Below are positions 1-56,284 of a stretch of DNA of 64,000 nt, piece after piece. The stretch's first letter is position 1; each line of letters starts with the position of its first letter. Source of the stretch: Microvelia longipes (taxonomy: Eukaryota > Arthropoda > Insecta > Hemiptera > Veliidae); assembly GCA_018340805.1 (NCBI GenBank), contig JACMZG010001863.1:24388983-24452982 (forward strand), in the 5' to 3' direction. The translations under genes were made by a program, and so were the position numbers. The notes beneath the pieces are model-generated. The model did not search any database, was not told the DNA's origin, and saw only the letters and a program-made list of their open reading frames with translations.

Positions 1-526
1 ATAAAAGGAGTTACATTCATCACAGCAAAAATAGGAGACATAATTCCAATAAAAAAACGCATTTTCATAGAAAATACGAATTTTCTATGAAATGCATGCT
101 TTCTTGCTAAGCAATTAAATTCTTATTGATTACTTAATCATCCATTCCAGCAGGAAAATGCGATGCATGCCACAGCATTATTGGCACTCAATTGAAGCTC
201 AGTTTATGCTCATTTTTAGCACATTTTCTTAAAAATAAATAAATATCAAGTAGTGACGCTACTGCTCAGATTAATTTTTAGTAGCAGTAAGTTAACTGCT
301 ACAAAAACTGACACGAATTGGATTATATGATAAGCAAGAAAGCATACATTTCTAAGAAAATATGCCTGGCTTGCAGACCACCGCACCAGATTTAGAAACA
401 TTAAAAACAACACCCTACACTGTTGATTGCCGATAGTCTTTTGGTCACACTCCCACCATACAAGCCACATTATTAGTAAAATTTTTAAAAACAAAAATAA
501 AAAGTAATTTTTAACCAACTAGTTAC

Positions 527-42012
<41,486 letters not shown>

Positions 42013-45000
42013 TTTTCCTATTCAAAAGACATTGAATTAAAATATTGGAATTTATGAAAATAAATAATATAGATTAATTTATAAATGCTAAAGACATATT
42101 GTTTGGTGTTCTTATACTTTTTAAGAAAAAATATTAAAGAATAAATATTCTATCAATAATAATTATTTACCTAATAAATACTACGGAGTAATAATAACTC
42201 AAAATAGATAATAAAAAAAATTAATATCGAAACCTAACAAGATTAGATGTGTTGCTATCTTAAAAGCAAAAACTAAAAAAATTTGCTACCCTATGGAAAA
42301 TTTGTCTTAATGATTTAATTTTAAGATTGCTTTGAAAAATGAACTGCTATGAAAGAAGAATAAGTTATATAAATTCACTTAAAATAACATTGAGGCTCTA
42401 CAATTTAACACTCAAATGACAATTCACAAATAAATTCCACAATTTCCATTTTGCTGAGTCAAATTTGGTATATGTATAGTTGAATCACCCAGAAGGTTCC
42501 GTTTTTTTTTATTTTATCAACCCTTTAGTAATCAAGAGCTTCTAGAAAAAATATGTAAAGGACTCTTAGTATTTAATAGTAAAAATATGATATATTTAAC
42601 ATTTCAAGCAAATTTAATAATTAATTTGAGATTGATTTTCTGAATCGAAACGATTAAAATTATGATTGTTATTGAGAGATAGGCTTTTGATACAGACCCT
42701 GCAATTGAACCACATTAGAAACTAAGTGTTGTTAGAATTAGAATCAGCTTGCCCTTAGTGTTGCTTTATTTACACCGGAAAAATAAAAATGTTATGTTTT
42801 TGTTTTGTACAAATTTCTGTCACAAAATGTATCCTTCATCAGGCAACATGACATTAGGCATAAACTCCTCTACAATTACAAGTCTCTATAAGTAGCACTG
42901 GTGATTCAATTGGAGGGTGTTTGAGAATGAAATCAATTTTTTTTGACATGTTGGATTATAGTCTGGAATTGACAACATTGCAGGGATAAATAATAAATTT
43001 TTAATCTTGACCGCCTATACCAACTGCAATGATGTCACATGTCATTCATAAAAAGTGTTATAACCTCCAATGTGTTGGGTTGTTTATGTCAAATTAAATC
43101 ATCTTATAAATTTGGAAGTGTCATTCAGCCATGAAAAATCACAAAAGTCACGGTTATTACACAACTCCAACATGTGTTACGAGAACGTGTTGTTTATGTC
43201 AATTAAATCATCTTATAAAATTGGAAGTGGGGGGTTCACTTATTATTGTATTTCATTATGAAATCAATACCCATAGAAAAAAATCACAGAAAATGAATTT
43301 ATCACAGCATACAGATTTGAACAATAAGTTTAAAGACGGTAATAAGTTTACTATTAAAAAAGGAAAGACATTGAAGAAAAGACAGTCACAGTCAAAGAGC
43401 AGGTGTTCAGATTAAAGCACAGAACATGGTTCCTTAGCAGCAATATACAATTTTAAATATATTTACGAGAACGTGAAATCATTAATACAATTATATTCAA
43501 ATATAAACAAATAATTTATATTACATAAAATTTTACAAAACAAACTAAAGTAATTTTAGTCGAATTGTATCAACAATTCCATTATAAAATCAGTGAAGCA
43601 GACATCATCTCCGACTGCAAGACATATCAAAACAATCCACGTTTAAAACAAATCAACAACTCTAATTGATCATCTTCGGTAAATTATACAATTAATTAAA
43701 ATGTTGGGTAAGAATAAAGGAAATTGAAAATACATTTATTTTGGAGTAAAAAAGATTATTTAAAGTAGTAAACAGATGCACTAAGAAGGATAAGCTGAAA
43801 ATTCTTAAGACATTTATCAAAACCAACATACCTATTATACACTATTTGTTAAATGAGAAATGATTTTAATTGAATTGCACCATTTTAACAAATAAAATAG
43901 TAAAATTTTAATAATATCAAATAAAATAGTTAAACTTTTAAGAATAAAAACCGTTATAACTTGGTATCTCAACACATGAAAACTATCAACAGAAAAGACG
44001 CGGGGTTTTGAACAAAAAAACCGGTAAAAACCGTTGCCAACATAACAGAAGACGTAAAATGAAATGCTCTTCTACCGCTAAAACACCTATGCACTACACG
44101 GTGCAATATTTTGCTTCCTTCGTAAGATTCCTTGTTCAAATAAGTTTTGATAATTTATAGAAAACTACATTGTTAAAATATAAAATTAAGATAATAGGAG
44201 ATAGAGTATGTATTAATCAAATAATTAATTTCTTTTTAGGGGTGTGTACAGATACTACTTTAACCGCGCCGGTGCAAACCGTTCCTCTTACTTTACAATT
44301 TTTTTACTTTTACTATACTTTTATATTTTGATTCCATTATATAAAAGATAATAATAAAGGTGTTGTTTATTTATTATTCATTTTCTTTAAATGCTGTTCA
44401 TATTATAACACCAAATCCATCAAAAGCCACCAGCAGTCCAAGGTCATTGGAATCATTAAACTAAACGCCACCAAGTAAATTCTAAGAGTATTATCCTAGG
44501 ATCTTTATAATGGTGCTACCGAAGAGCATATGTGGACCCACCCTTGTAAATCTATTGTGCATAATTTCATTAATATTTTTAATCAAGCATATTTTATTTA
44601 TCAGTCTATCGCGTAAGTCCTATTACCCCCTCGTCCATTAAAGAGACTTTTATATTATTATTTGGGTAAGTGGGGCGACCAAAAGTAATTGTCTTTTCAA
44701 GAAGCAAGGGTTAAAGAAATAAGTATAAAGTTGATAGAATGAAATGATTACATCGACAATACATTCACGCGTTGTGGGTTTAGCTAGAGTGCCTATAGGT
44801 AGGAAATTTTATTTATAGGTCCGTAAGGTCCCGTACTGCGCAAGGACTCTTACGGAATCACAAAAAGTAGAGGCAGGAAGAATTTAAAAAATAACTTATC
44901 ATTCATGCATATCTGAGTTTACTACCTCTATCACTTCTAAATGGGACCACTCATGTACATATGAAAGCACTAACACTTAATTTCATATTATAGAGTATAT

Positions 45001-45590
45001 TCTATATAATAACATTCATCCTAAATAGTATAAATTCGGCGTTATAGACATGGCGCAAGAAGTCGGACTACGGAGAAGTGTATAGTTCTAAAGTAAATTA
45101 AAAATTTTTGAAATGTGTTAGAGGACACTATATTTATAAAAATAAATTTATTATCTGCTAGGATAACATTATTAATTATATATTTATATAGGTATATTAT
45201 TATGTAATGTCAAAACATTATTAAATCATACATTTTGTGATACTAATCATAGCTTATATATGTAAGTTACATTAATTAAATAATATTAATAACGTTGTTG
45301 TAGAGTTGTGTTGTGTGTAGTGTAAATGTTACATTTTGATGTATGTATTTTTAAACATAAGATTTTTGTTTAACTAAAAAATTGTTCTAATCAAATCTCA
45401 AGAAAACTATAGCATTTATATTTGTCTCATTAAATATATATCACTTGGTACATAAACGCAGCCTAGGAAAGACGACGAAACACTATAATTGAAAACCAGG
45501 TATTACGTGAGTCGACTTTACACAAAATTTATTGAAAGTAAAAAAATAAAATAAAAATGTTTATCATAGTCCTCTAAACCCAATCTATAT
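42013..45590. other. Region upstream of the kinesin start codon
   Basis: Should hold the kinesin 5'UTR and promoter if they are close. 43980-44290 has more CpG than its surroundings (ACGCGGGG, ACCGCGCCGGTG) and is the best promoter candidate, but no core element is decisive. One short direct duplication (43078); no gene recognised. Confidence 0.3.
43078..43229 (+). repeat. Direct duplication about 110 bp apart
   Basis: GTTGTTTATGTCAAATTAAA then TCATCTTATAAA at 43078 recurs at 43188 with small changes. Confidence 0.7.
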
Positions 45591-45599
45591 TCACACATA

Positions 45600-45930
45600 A
45601 TGTTTTCGCAGAGTTATTCATTCGTATTTTTCGAAAATTGTTGAATGAAACAATCATTGCTGGTTAATGACGACAAAGCGACATCATTACGTGTTATTAC
45701 CGACATAAAAAATATTTTCTTGATAACACAACAAGACCTAATGATTAATTTTTGTCCAAGTTTTAACTGTCTAGCATAAATACACTGGGAGATACGATGA
45801 TAACAGACACACACATAAATACAACTTTATAAAAACCACTTAGAGGTCTTGAAAACACTTGAAACGGATAATTTATGTGAAATTCCGGTCCTGATTTTTG
45901 CAAACACAATACGTTTCCTATATACCTACG
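45600..45930 (-). repeat. Dispersed repeat family D, copy
   Basis: AAGTTTTAACTGTCTAGCAT, ACACTGGGAGATACGATGAT, AAAACCACTTAGAGGTCTTG, CCTATATACCTACGG. Confidence 0.7.
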
Positions 45931-46534
45931 GTAAAAATGAAAAAAAAATAAAAATCAGTAAAATTAATCGTGCAAGAGCCCCAGGTCTGCCATTTCAGAT
46001 CGCGGAGTTTTGGCCCCTGAACCTCTCAAAGTCTGAAAAATGGCACCAATATCAGTTTTTGCCCATCAGTGCTGTTCCTATTGGTTTTATTTTAAAAAAA
46101 ATAATTAAAAGGGCCGTTTTTTAAGTTAATTACATTTGTGAAAAATCAATGTTTTAACTATTAAAATTAGTTTAATGGAATCATAGATATAACTGTTCAA
46201 ATATAACCAAAAATACAACAATAACAGTTAAGGGTAAAAATTTCGTCTGTCAAAAAGGATCTTATGTTTTATGGGACGCAAAATTGAATAAAACCGGTCT
46301 GGAGACGATATGATATTTCTAAATTACCAAAAAGAAAAAAAACATAACTGGAAACCAAAATTACAGCCGGTTTATTATGTTTAATGTGTTTTGAGGCTCT
46401 GAGTTGAACAAACACGGTCTGGAGTCGATTCAAGCACATAAAGTTCTCAAATCTAGGGTTTTTAAGTTCGAATCCAGGTAAGGAAGATATTTTTTATAGT
46501 TTTATTATATTAACATTATATAAGTTTATAACTA

Positions 46535-46590
46535 CAAAATAATTCTGGCGCATTAGTCCGCCTGTCGGCAAATTTCATTTGGAATGCATG
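46535..46590 (-). repeat. Dispersed repeat family E copy
   Basis: Minus strand CATGCATTCCAAATGAAATT and GCGCCAGAATTATTTTGTAG match the 1860 copy closely. Confidence 0.6.
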
Positions 46591-47611
46591 TTTCCGTCCT
46601 TAACAATTAATTTTTTTTCTTAAGTTTCAGGTTTATGCTTTATAACTTGAGCTGTATCTCAATTATAAAGCTATACTCGTTAATAAAATTTTCTGCATAT
46701 TTTAAAGGAAATACGGTTTAGGTAAGGAAAATCTCTCTGAATGCGAGTCTGTCTCAAAACATGTTTCGCCAGACTTCAGTTGAGTAACTTTATTTTGAAG
46801 TCCATATCCGGTTAGTGTTACAGAATTGTTAGCAATGTTTGTATTGTATGTATGTAAGTTTGCATAATTATTCTTATTATTTTTCGAATATCATTGTTAC
46901 ATTTCAAATATGAAAGTTGTTTAATGACAGTCATTGGATAGTTAACAAATATTAAAACCACTTTTTTGAAGCTTACTATGAGCAAAATTACATTTCCTCT
47001 TTCTATAATTTTTTGGTTCATACTAATAGGAAGTCGACAACAGACCCGAAAAGGTCAAGTTTTCATTTAAAAACAATAACTGAGTGTCTGTTCCTCCCCT
47101 ACGAGGTCTTAAAAATATCAGTGTCTCCTAAATATCAATTAGACATATTGTGATATGATCAAAATTTGCATCTTTTAAAAAGTGACAAGATTTCTCTTAA
47201 TGAGAGTTTAGGCACAAAGACATTTCATTGTATTATTAATTTATCAAAAAGAAACTTTTTATCGTGATTGCATCATAAGTAAAAAAAGAAATTAATGGGT
47301 AAAGGCACGGTCCACTGTAGTTACCTATATTTAGCAAAATTAACCAATATAAGATGAAAACAAAGAAAGTTTAAGTCTTAAAAGATTAAGATAACTTTAA
47401 CATAATCACATTAATGGGGTTTGCTTGCAAGGTGTAGGAGCTCTTTCGGCCTTACCTCTGAGTATTGGGCCTCTTTGACTCTGGTATTATAAATATATTA
47501 TATTGAATGTAAGAATAAGTTATTAAATATATTTATATATTGTATGCTTAAAAATATTAAATATGTTAATCAATTTTTTAAATTTTCGTTGATTTTTCTT
47601 TACGTTTATTT

Positions 47612-47670
47612 TTGACTGAGGGGCCCAAGGAGGGCTACCTCCGTCGCCCTCAAGGGCCAGTCCACCCCTG
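47612..47670. mobile_element. hAT-like terminal fragment
   Basis: On the minus strand it begins CAGGGGTGGACTGGCC at 47670, a common hAT end, followed by a GC-rich stretch. The matching left end is not found. Confidence 0.4.
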
Positions 47671-48716
47671 TTTATATTAACTTTCATTATAGAACTTTGG
47701 TTATAAAACTTTGTAAAAATAAAGACATATGGATACATATTATATTTATAGATACATAAAAAATCTAAGTTAAATTACAAGTCCTTAATAAAATTATTCT
47801 GTTTTATAAAATCAAATAAAATTTTTATATACATTAACATTACCGGGCTGGGATTGTCATTAAGATTATTTTTCATCACGAATTATTCTGCCACACAAAT
47901 GACGTAATATCTAAAGTTACAAAGAATGTTATTCTTTAAATACGGTGTATTTCTAAAAACAGTATTGTACTTAATTTAGATCCTGAAGTAATCTTTGAAT
48001 TCACCTGTAATACATTATGAAAAATCCCCCAATGTCAAGAGGTCTTGAAAATGAGCCTTATATTATTTTTTTTCTATTCTGTACATCATATTTTTTCAAT
48101 ATTGAAATTATTTCAGATCATGACTTAATAGAGTAAATAATTTGTCCTTCTCAGCGTATCCTGGAACTTAAAACACGAACGTTTCATTTTAACACGGATC
48201 TGTTGATCTGTTGTTAGTGATTAATAATAGTTTTAGTACGGTCTTGATTTTTTTACTGTGACATTTGAACTTGGCATTATATTTTTATACCCCAAATAAA
48301 TTTGATGTCATGATTTTTAAAATTTTATCACCATAATAATTGATTTTAATTATTAAAAAAAATATATAAATCACCCAGCTTTATATTTTTTTAAACTTTT
48401 TAAAATATTTACTAATGGGGAATAACAATCACCAATCTAGAAACCAAGCTTTATGATTTATAATTTAATTAAATAAAATACGTATAAATACAATATTTTT
48501 TTTATACGTGTGTAAAAATCTTATTGCTACTAATGTTTTTATTGATTCAATATTTTTACGGATTATCATAATCACATTAAAATAAATAATGTAGGCAGTT
48601 CGTTGATTAAGAAATTTGACACCCGTTATTCAAGATCCAAGGATTGGAAAGGGCTGGTCATATGTATCCACAGAAGAGACGAAACGACAAATGAACCCGT
48701 CATAACCTAATACTAA

Positions 48717-48882
<166 letters not shown>

Positions 48883-50079
48883 GAGTGCGTGTGTCCTTTT
48901 CCTTTCTACTACTAAATCAGGTTAGAATTTAACAAATAACAACTACAATGTTTTAAATAACCCCAGTCAAAATGCACCATGTATTAAGATTTAATTTGGA
49001 AAGCTTAAACGTTTTCTACACCATTTAAGTACTTTAAAATATTTTTATTTCTTCACTTCAGTAGTAAATTCAACTAACATAAAACCATCAGGATTATAAG
49101 CACCTCAATTTGAATTGGGTAAGATATCAAAAATCTAATACTACATAAGTTTGAATTCAATGTAAAATTATAAATCACGCTCTTGAAATAAGAAAAAGAG
49201 AATCCTTAAAAATATTAAGATCCTTTATGACCATCTAAGGAGTTATGGCGAAGTTTCACAATCTTTTTTTAAACTTAAACTTCTTCAGGGTCAAAAACTT
49301 TACTCTCCTTTTGTTATTATTAAAACATATTTCACACGGTTTTGAAACTTAGTCTTTAAGGTGAAATAAATGGAAAATAAATAAAGTAAATCTGTACTAG
49401 GTTAAGGTATAAAAGTAAGACAAGTGCTTCTTTGAATTAACTTTTTGATTCATTTAATGGAACTATAAAATACTTTGATGCATATCACGAACACGATTTT
49501 ATTGGTTGTAAATTCTGATATGATGTTGCATTTTAAAAATTAAACTATTGGAATATTTATATTTAAAATTTCCTCTTGAATGCACACTACGGTCGTTGGT
49601 TGCTATTACCTCATGGCTAAGGAAAGAACCAATATTACCATTTTCCATTTTTTAGTATTTATTTAATTTGTGTCAGAATTAACCCTAGCAGTTAAAAATA
49701 AGTTACCTGTTGCCTATATTTCTTCAGGCTGAACCATTTAAATTGATCATTTAAATATTTTAGATATTCTGCTTGTATTTTTTCTTGCTTTTAGATTTAT
49801 TCTTATAGTCATTAATAATAATAATACAAATTAATTTGAATTAAGCTACATAAGCATTGAAGTTAGCTTTATACATAAAGCCCATATAAATTTACGTAGA
49901 TAATCAAAGCCACAGGTGAGAATTCTTACATAAGGTGAGAATTATGCACAGAGGTATGTCACTCTGTTTAACCCATCGGAGCCGTTGCTGTAATTTGCTC
50001 TTAATGATGATTTAACTTTTATACCTACATGAATAAATATGGAGGTGAAGCTTTAACCCTTAAGTTTATTTTAGTCTAA

Positions 50080-50193
50080 GGCCCGTATTCCAAGACATCT
50101 TCCTAACATTTTCCTTAAGGAACAAGGAGAATGTTATGAAAATGTTAGGAAAATGCTAGGAGAATGTTAGGAAGATGTCTTTGAATACGGGCC
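50080..50193. mobile_element. PIF/Harbinger-type MITE
   Basis: A 114-bp hairpin with near-identical arms starting GGCCCGTATTCCAAGACATC, flanked by TAA on both sides (50077-50079, 50194-50196). A 3-bp TWA duplication is the Harbinger signature. Confidence 0.78.
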
Positions 50194-50474
50194 TAAATTT
50201 TATAAAACAAATAAAAATGTAACCTACGTTTATTAGGTTTTATAAGTTTCATTAGGTTAACCTACTAGGTTTTATTAAAGGGAAGCACACAAATTCAGCT
50301 TTATATAATTTTATTCCGCATGTATATGAGCAGTGTGCTATTAATTTAAGAGCAAATGGTGTCTTCGTTTCCTCGTGCTCTTCAAAGCTTTTGATTGAGT
50401 TGAAAATCAAATTTTACTCAGAAAATTGTATAAATGTAGCATTAGAGGAAACTGCTTTAATTTAATAAAGAGTT

Positions 50475-50524
50475 ACTTGTCTGCTAGGTAACAAAAAATA
50501 CTTGTCTGCTAGGTAACAAAAAAT
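50475..50524 (+). repeat. 25-bp tandem duplication
   Basis: Two exact copies of a unit starting ACTTGTCTGCTAGGTAAC. Confidence 0.9.
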
Positions 50525-52394
50525 ATTTTAGACAATATAAAATATATAAGATTCTGACACAAATTTATTTGAGTTATGTAAATATTTGTTAAATAATAAT
50601 TTAATAATACATAAATATAATTTAATAGTGTATATTTAATAATAATAATATTAAACAATTTATCCCCTTTTAACAGGTCTATACCTGTTAAAAGAGGAAA
50701 AGAGGTTAAATTATGTTGTAGTCATTAGGTTAGAAGAGATATCTGCAGGCTAACTAAGCATCATCATAATGCTCTACCTCAATCAATAGAATAGAAATAC
50801 AAAGAGAAAAAAAAAATTAAATTCTAAAAGAATTTTACACCAAGAGTTTCACACCAGACATGGTATCAAAAAATAAATTAGTAATGTTACCTTTTATTTT
50901 ATGCTCAACAGCAAGTAATATTTTGTTTTATTGTCATTTAATTTTATTTATTTATTTGAATGACGACTCTATGTACATTTTTTATACATGGAAATAAAGC
51001 TATTTAATTAATTGAAGCTTACAATGGAAGTTTTGGAATATTATTAGAAAATATATTCCTTCTCAAAAGTTATTTAGTATGAATTATTTCTCGGCAGTAT
51101 TTTTTTACACGATTTTTTTTCAGAGACAATTTTTATTCTTTATATGGCAACTTATGCCCTCAAAAAGATCATTAAACACTAATAAGGTGCATACAAATAC
51201 ATAGAACATAAGTTTAATGCTTTTGTCACTTATATTTAGCTTATTGTTAGCACTTATATGTTATGTTATGATACAGGTAGGGACATAAAGGTGAAAGTAC
51301 CTTGATATTGGTATATGAGTAAAGGATATCAGGTGGTACCGACACTAAACTATCGACCTCTACGACCAACACTTCATAGACGGAATAAACTTTCTCTGAC
51401 AGCATACAACTGAAGAGACACAATGCTTATTTTAATTGCTTACTAAGAACTTTTGGTTCTTCCATGGTATAAAGGAAACATGGAGCCATATAACAACTTA
51501 GTGCGTTAATGATTTAAAATCTCCCTTAACCTGCAGGGTGAAATAAACAAGTGAAATTTAGCATTATTTCGCATCAGATTAGAGGGTTAGAGCATATACC
51601 TCACAGATGTTCTAGAGAGTACAAAACAAAAAACAAATGTCATGTACGCGTTATATTTGATGACTAATTTTTCTAGGTAGGTATCTAGTTTTATTTTCTT
51701 ATGACACAAAACTCTTAATATAGCACAATATTACTACTAACTTTAAACTTCCTCCTTAATAACTCACGACTTATTAAGTAAATATTATTGTTTTCTTTAT
51801 AAGGTTATACAGCACTTTATCACTAATTGCTATTTTCAAATAATGAATAGAAAGTATTGTTACATAGATTTAATTTCCGTAACTCTATTCATAGATGGGG
51901 TGTAGGTAAAATCCTTGCTTGAAAATTGAGTTTTGGAGTGTAGTTGTATTTAAAGTGTAATTTATTAAGGCTGTGTGTCCTATATTTTATAATAATATTA
52001 TGGTACCAGTAAACAGGAGCCTGCTGTCAATAAAGCTAGCCAATATTTCAAGGGGTACATTTTATGAGTATAGACAATTAACATTAATTGTCTAAAAAGA
52101 CTTGCTATTTCTTTTTTTAAAATTCTTTGGATTATTTTATTTCGAAATAAATACGCTTCAATATGTTGTTCTCCCTTCACCCAGAGTGCAAATATTACAT
52201 ATAAACAGTACATTTTTCATTAGAATCACGTCAATTATTATTGGCGTATAAGTATATATGTACAATAAGGTAAACCCCATTGTACTATGTGACACCAGTA
52301 CTGTTAATAATAGATAATAGTAATATACAAATACTAGCAATAGGATTATTTTTAATTAAAAATTTAAAAAAAGTTGGGAAGGGGTTCTCTCTCC

Positions 52395-52790
52395 TACTTT
52401 TCCTTACCACATCGGATTCGCTACGCTCATCCTCAACTTCAGACTCGCTTCGCTCGTCCTCAGAATATACATTTTTGTCTTCAGACAATAAATACATTTG
52501 TTTTATTCCCAGCTCGAATTTACTGTCGGATAACAGTAAAATAAAATATACGTCAATATTTTATCAATATACGTCATTGATAAAATATTTTCTGGATTGC
52601 GCTACTAGACCTAAAAATTGATTCTTGTATTAAGTTTAGACTCTCTTGTTTAAATAAACAGGGAGCTACGACACATACACACATATAGACAGACGATTTT
52701 GTAAAAACCACTCGGAAGGTTATAAAAACTGAAACATATAATTTAGATAAAATTTCTGCTTCGACAACAAAACAAATGGGAAATCTGGAT
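52395..52790 (-). repeat. Dispersed repeat family D, copy with doubled TCGTCCTCA motif
   Basis: GGATTCGCTACGCTCATCCT and ACTCGCTTCGCTCGTCCTCA stand side by side near 52412-52462, then GGGAGCTACGACACATACAC and AAAACCACTCGGAAGG. The open frames here are by-products of the repeat. Confidence 0.7.
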
Positions 52791-53978
52791 AACAATACTA
52801 AATCACGAACTTCATTTCGATACCAAATGACGTTATAGGCCCTATTTATACGTCTTTTGCATACCCATTGTATATGGTTAGGAAATATACATTATTGAAG
52901 CAAGAGGTATAGCAAAACTTAAAAATAATTTTGTGTATATTGTTTTTCTTTTTATCTAGACAGCCATTAAGTTAGTTACATAATATTTTGAATCATCAGC
53001 ATCCGCTGGTATTGGATTTAATGGGAGCAGAAGTCAGAAGTTACAAGACACCTTGTAACAAAATAAGTTATGGGAATCAACTGATTTAATCTTTTATTGA
53101 TATCTTTAAAAAATACATACCCAAGTTAAGTTCAGAGGTTAAGTAAGGTTATGTTAGTTACGCTGTTTAATAAGATTTAGATAAATCCTTTTGGTATACA
53201 GTGTCAAGTTAAAACAAAAGATCAATAACCTCTGAGGTTTCTAAGATGAATTAATTAAGAAAACACAAGGAACTTTTAATTTATTTAAATTTTAAATTTA
53301 TTCAATTCCTAACTGGAGACTTATTTGAAACACTAATAAGTGAAATGTTCTGTTAAAATTTACTAAAAAGAAAGGAGTCCCTGAAGGTATATCAAATTCA
53401 CTGACTATGAGAACCAGAGATCGCTGATTTTTCGAACATATTAGCCTAGATTATTTATAAAGGAACGTGAACCAGCAGCACTTTATGCAGGTTAAAACTG
53501 GATTAGATGACTGGAGAGATTGTTTCCCTTCTTAGGTGCTCCTTGCTTTTAGGCTCAACTTAAGATAGCTTAGTGAAGCAAAATTTAAATTGCCCAACTT
53601 GAATTCGATAGAAATTGAAAAATGGTTACAGAATATATCAGTTTTATACCCTTTAGATTTTTGATAAATCTTCAGAAAGGGCATTGTACACTAGTCGATG
53701 TTATAGGTGTTTGATAATGTGACCATGTCAAGCTAAACTACTAATAATGGCAAATAAACTTTGCCTCTTTAAATTAATGAGGTTATATTTACCACGAGTT
53801 AAGTTAAGAAGGCAATTAAGGAATCATGTATATTCGATACTTAATGTCGGATATAAATGTCCCAGGACAGGTTTTAGCTCCATGCCATCATCAGCAGGTG
53901 GGGCAAGCTGCTGACTCGAGCTCTCAACTAATTAAGTTATATCCAGCGAATAACTTACAGTCCCAACGAGCAGGACGA

Positions 53979-54016
53979 CCCTCTGAAGATCCTCCTCTGC
54001 GATTGATCTTCAGAGG
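53979..54016. repeat. Short inverted repeat, 13-bp arms
   Basis: CCCTCTGAAGATC and GATCTTCAGAGGG with a 12-base loop. Confidence 0.8.
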
Positions 54017-54869
54017 GATTGTTCTTTTCGTTAGGACTAGTAGTTATTCACTGATACAACTTTATTAGTCGAAAGCTGAAGTATTGTCCAACTTATAGAT
54101 GATGTCGTTAAGCTGGAAAGGTCCAAAAATATTTATATCCGACTGCGAGTATCGATGGAGCTACCGTCGATGGACACATCTGGTGTCGATTTAAGAAATG
54201 GACACCAGATATCAAGAAACAAGTTTATTTTTCTCCAATTTTGCACTTGACTAATTTTTGAGCATGACATTTTTGTCTATAGAGAGAAATATTGCCCTTG
54301 ATATGACTAATTGAAACAAAAGATTGCTTATCATAAAATTACAACATCTAACAGTATTAGTTCTAGACTAGAATGCGGGTGATGAATTACTAATATTATT
54401 AAAACATTTTGGATGCAGGCCAACTTATTTATTATGAATCAATAAAACGTTTTAGGAACACTAACTTGATGCAACCATTTAGTCATATTTTTAGCAAAGT
54501 TCCCACATTGCGAAATACCAATGAAAGCGTGCTTATTAATTAATTGTATTAATTACTTCATTATTTTTTACTCTTCACTCTAATTGTATCATTTTTTACG
54601 TTCTAAAGTTGTAACAATATACTATATTATTAGGACAATGAAATTCTAATACGTAACAGAAGAGAGAAGGAAACGTTAAATTGACATAAATAATGATGAG
54701 AAATGAATTATTTCCAGTCTTCTAACCGGAATTACTGCTACTGAAGTAAAACTACCAGAAGTAGTCTAGTGACCCAAGAAACATGAGTTTTTAGTTTATA
54801 ATTTTTAGAAACTAAGAGCGAGAGTGTGCTATGGGTCCCAAGACATTAGAACTATTGGTAGACAGATTT

Positions 54870-55380
54870 ATTGTCCTAACCACTGGTAGGTAGTGCCAAA
54901 CTACTGACAGATAGTCCCATACATTGGGAGGCAAATTTAGAGTCTTAAACACTGGTAGGTAGTGCCAAACTCGTGACAGATAGTCCCATACATTGGGAGG
55001 CAAATTTAGTGTCCTAAACACTGGTAGGTAGTGCCAAACTACTGACAGATAGTCCCATACATTGGGAGTAAATTTAGTGTTTAAACACTGGTAGTAGTGC
55101 CAAACTACTGACATAGTCCCATACATTGGGAGGCAAATTTAGTGTCTTAGACACTGGTAGGTAGTGCCAAACTAGTGACAGATAGTCCCATACATTGGGA
55201 GGCAAATTTAGTGTCTTAGACACTGGTAGGTAGTGCCAAACTAGTGACAGATAGTCCCATACATTGGGAGGCAAATTTAGTGTCCTAAACACTGGTAGGT
55301 AGTCCCTTAAATTGGTAGGATGATTAAGTGTCCTAAACACTGGTAGCTAGTACCTTACATTGGAAGGTAGTTTTAGTGAC
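54870..55380 (+). repeat. 69-bp minisatellite
   Basis: CACTGGTAGGTAGTGCCAAA starts copies at 54881, 54950, 55019, 55086, 55152, 55221 and 55290, plus a shortened one at 55338. Later part of the unit is CAGATAGTCCCATACATTGG. Related degenerate copies sit at 58562-58640. Confidence 0.92.
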
Positions 55381-56039
55381 GTTAACACTATTAGGTTGCT
55401 GATACTACACTGAGAAAAATAAAGACTTTTTTTGTTTAACTAAATTTAGTTAGGAAGCACTTCATTGGGTTTAATTGGAAATTCATTGCAGTTATCTATT
55501 GGCTAGGCAATCCAGCAACAGGCTCGTAGATGTTGCAACTAAGTGATTTTAGTTCAGTGCGATTTAGCTGTAATAAATATGATTTATTTAAGTACAAAGA
55601 CTAAATAGTGAGTTTCCATAAATGACGGTAGCTGCCGTTACTATACACGTTTAGTTATTATTATTATTTTTTCTTTAACTACATTTTAGTAAAGGCAAAG
55701 AACCAATTAGTGAAGTCCTATATATTGTTTAAGGGTATTAACTGAACAATGTAGTTAAGTCCGAATACTTCATTTTAATCAAGTATCTGTTTAAGTTAAA
55801 TGGCAAAATTTATTTAAGTACAGATGTTAATACGGCTCATACCGTTATTTTAACTATAGAAAAATAAGTACTAGATTCCTCAACTAAATTAAAAATTAAT
55901 TAATTAATTACTGAAAGGAATATAATCAACATTAATTTTGCTGGTTTCAATTGCTACTTGTCCTTCCGTTTGAATGGACAACGTTCATTAGCGTAATTTT
56001 TAAATAAAAAATTCGCTAAAACATTATATATAGCGTTTG

Positions 56040-56284
56040 GATATTGAATAGAAGACGCAAAATGTATTCTATTCATCTCTAGAATCCAAAAAGTCTATTT
56101 AAAGTATACCTTCCAATTTACTTTTTCACATTTTCCTCAAAACCGGTGTTGAATGAGACACCCAAAGTTAACTACACCATCAAAACGAAGTTCCCTTTAC
56201 ACAAGAAATGTACCCCAGGTTTCATTAAATCATGTCAAACGGTTCAAATTTTAAGAGGGAGAGACTTTTAGACCACCCTGTATA
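56040..56284 (-). repeat. TACAGGGTGGTC element, inverted copy 1
   Basis: On the minus strand starts TATACAGGGTGGTCTAAAAG at 56284 and matches about 190 bp of copy 2, including GAACCGTTTGACAT and GGGAACTTCGTTTTG. Confidence 0.75.

Larger units (their letters stand above)
48883..54869. other. Intergenic, MITE and repeats only
   Basis: Harbinger MITE (50080), a 25-bp tandem pair (50475), family D copy (52395) and a 13-bp inverted repeat (53979). No supported gene. Confidence 0.4.

Noticed and set aside
246..518. 90-codon minus-strand frame after exon 11
   Set aside because: Lies past a good donor; hydrophobic low-complexity translation and repeat similarity point to intron.
52280..52621. Frame with SDSLRSSS repeats
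   Set aside because: Comes from the doubled GC-rich motif of repeat family D.
54812..55340. Repeated frames translating to NVWDYLSVVWHYLPV
   Set aside because: By-product of the 69-bp minisatellite (a multiple of three), broken between copies.
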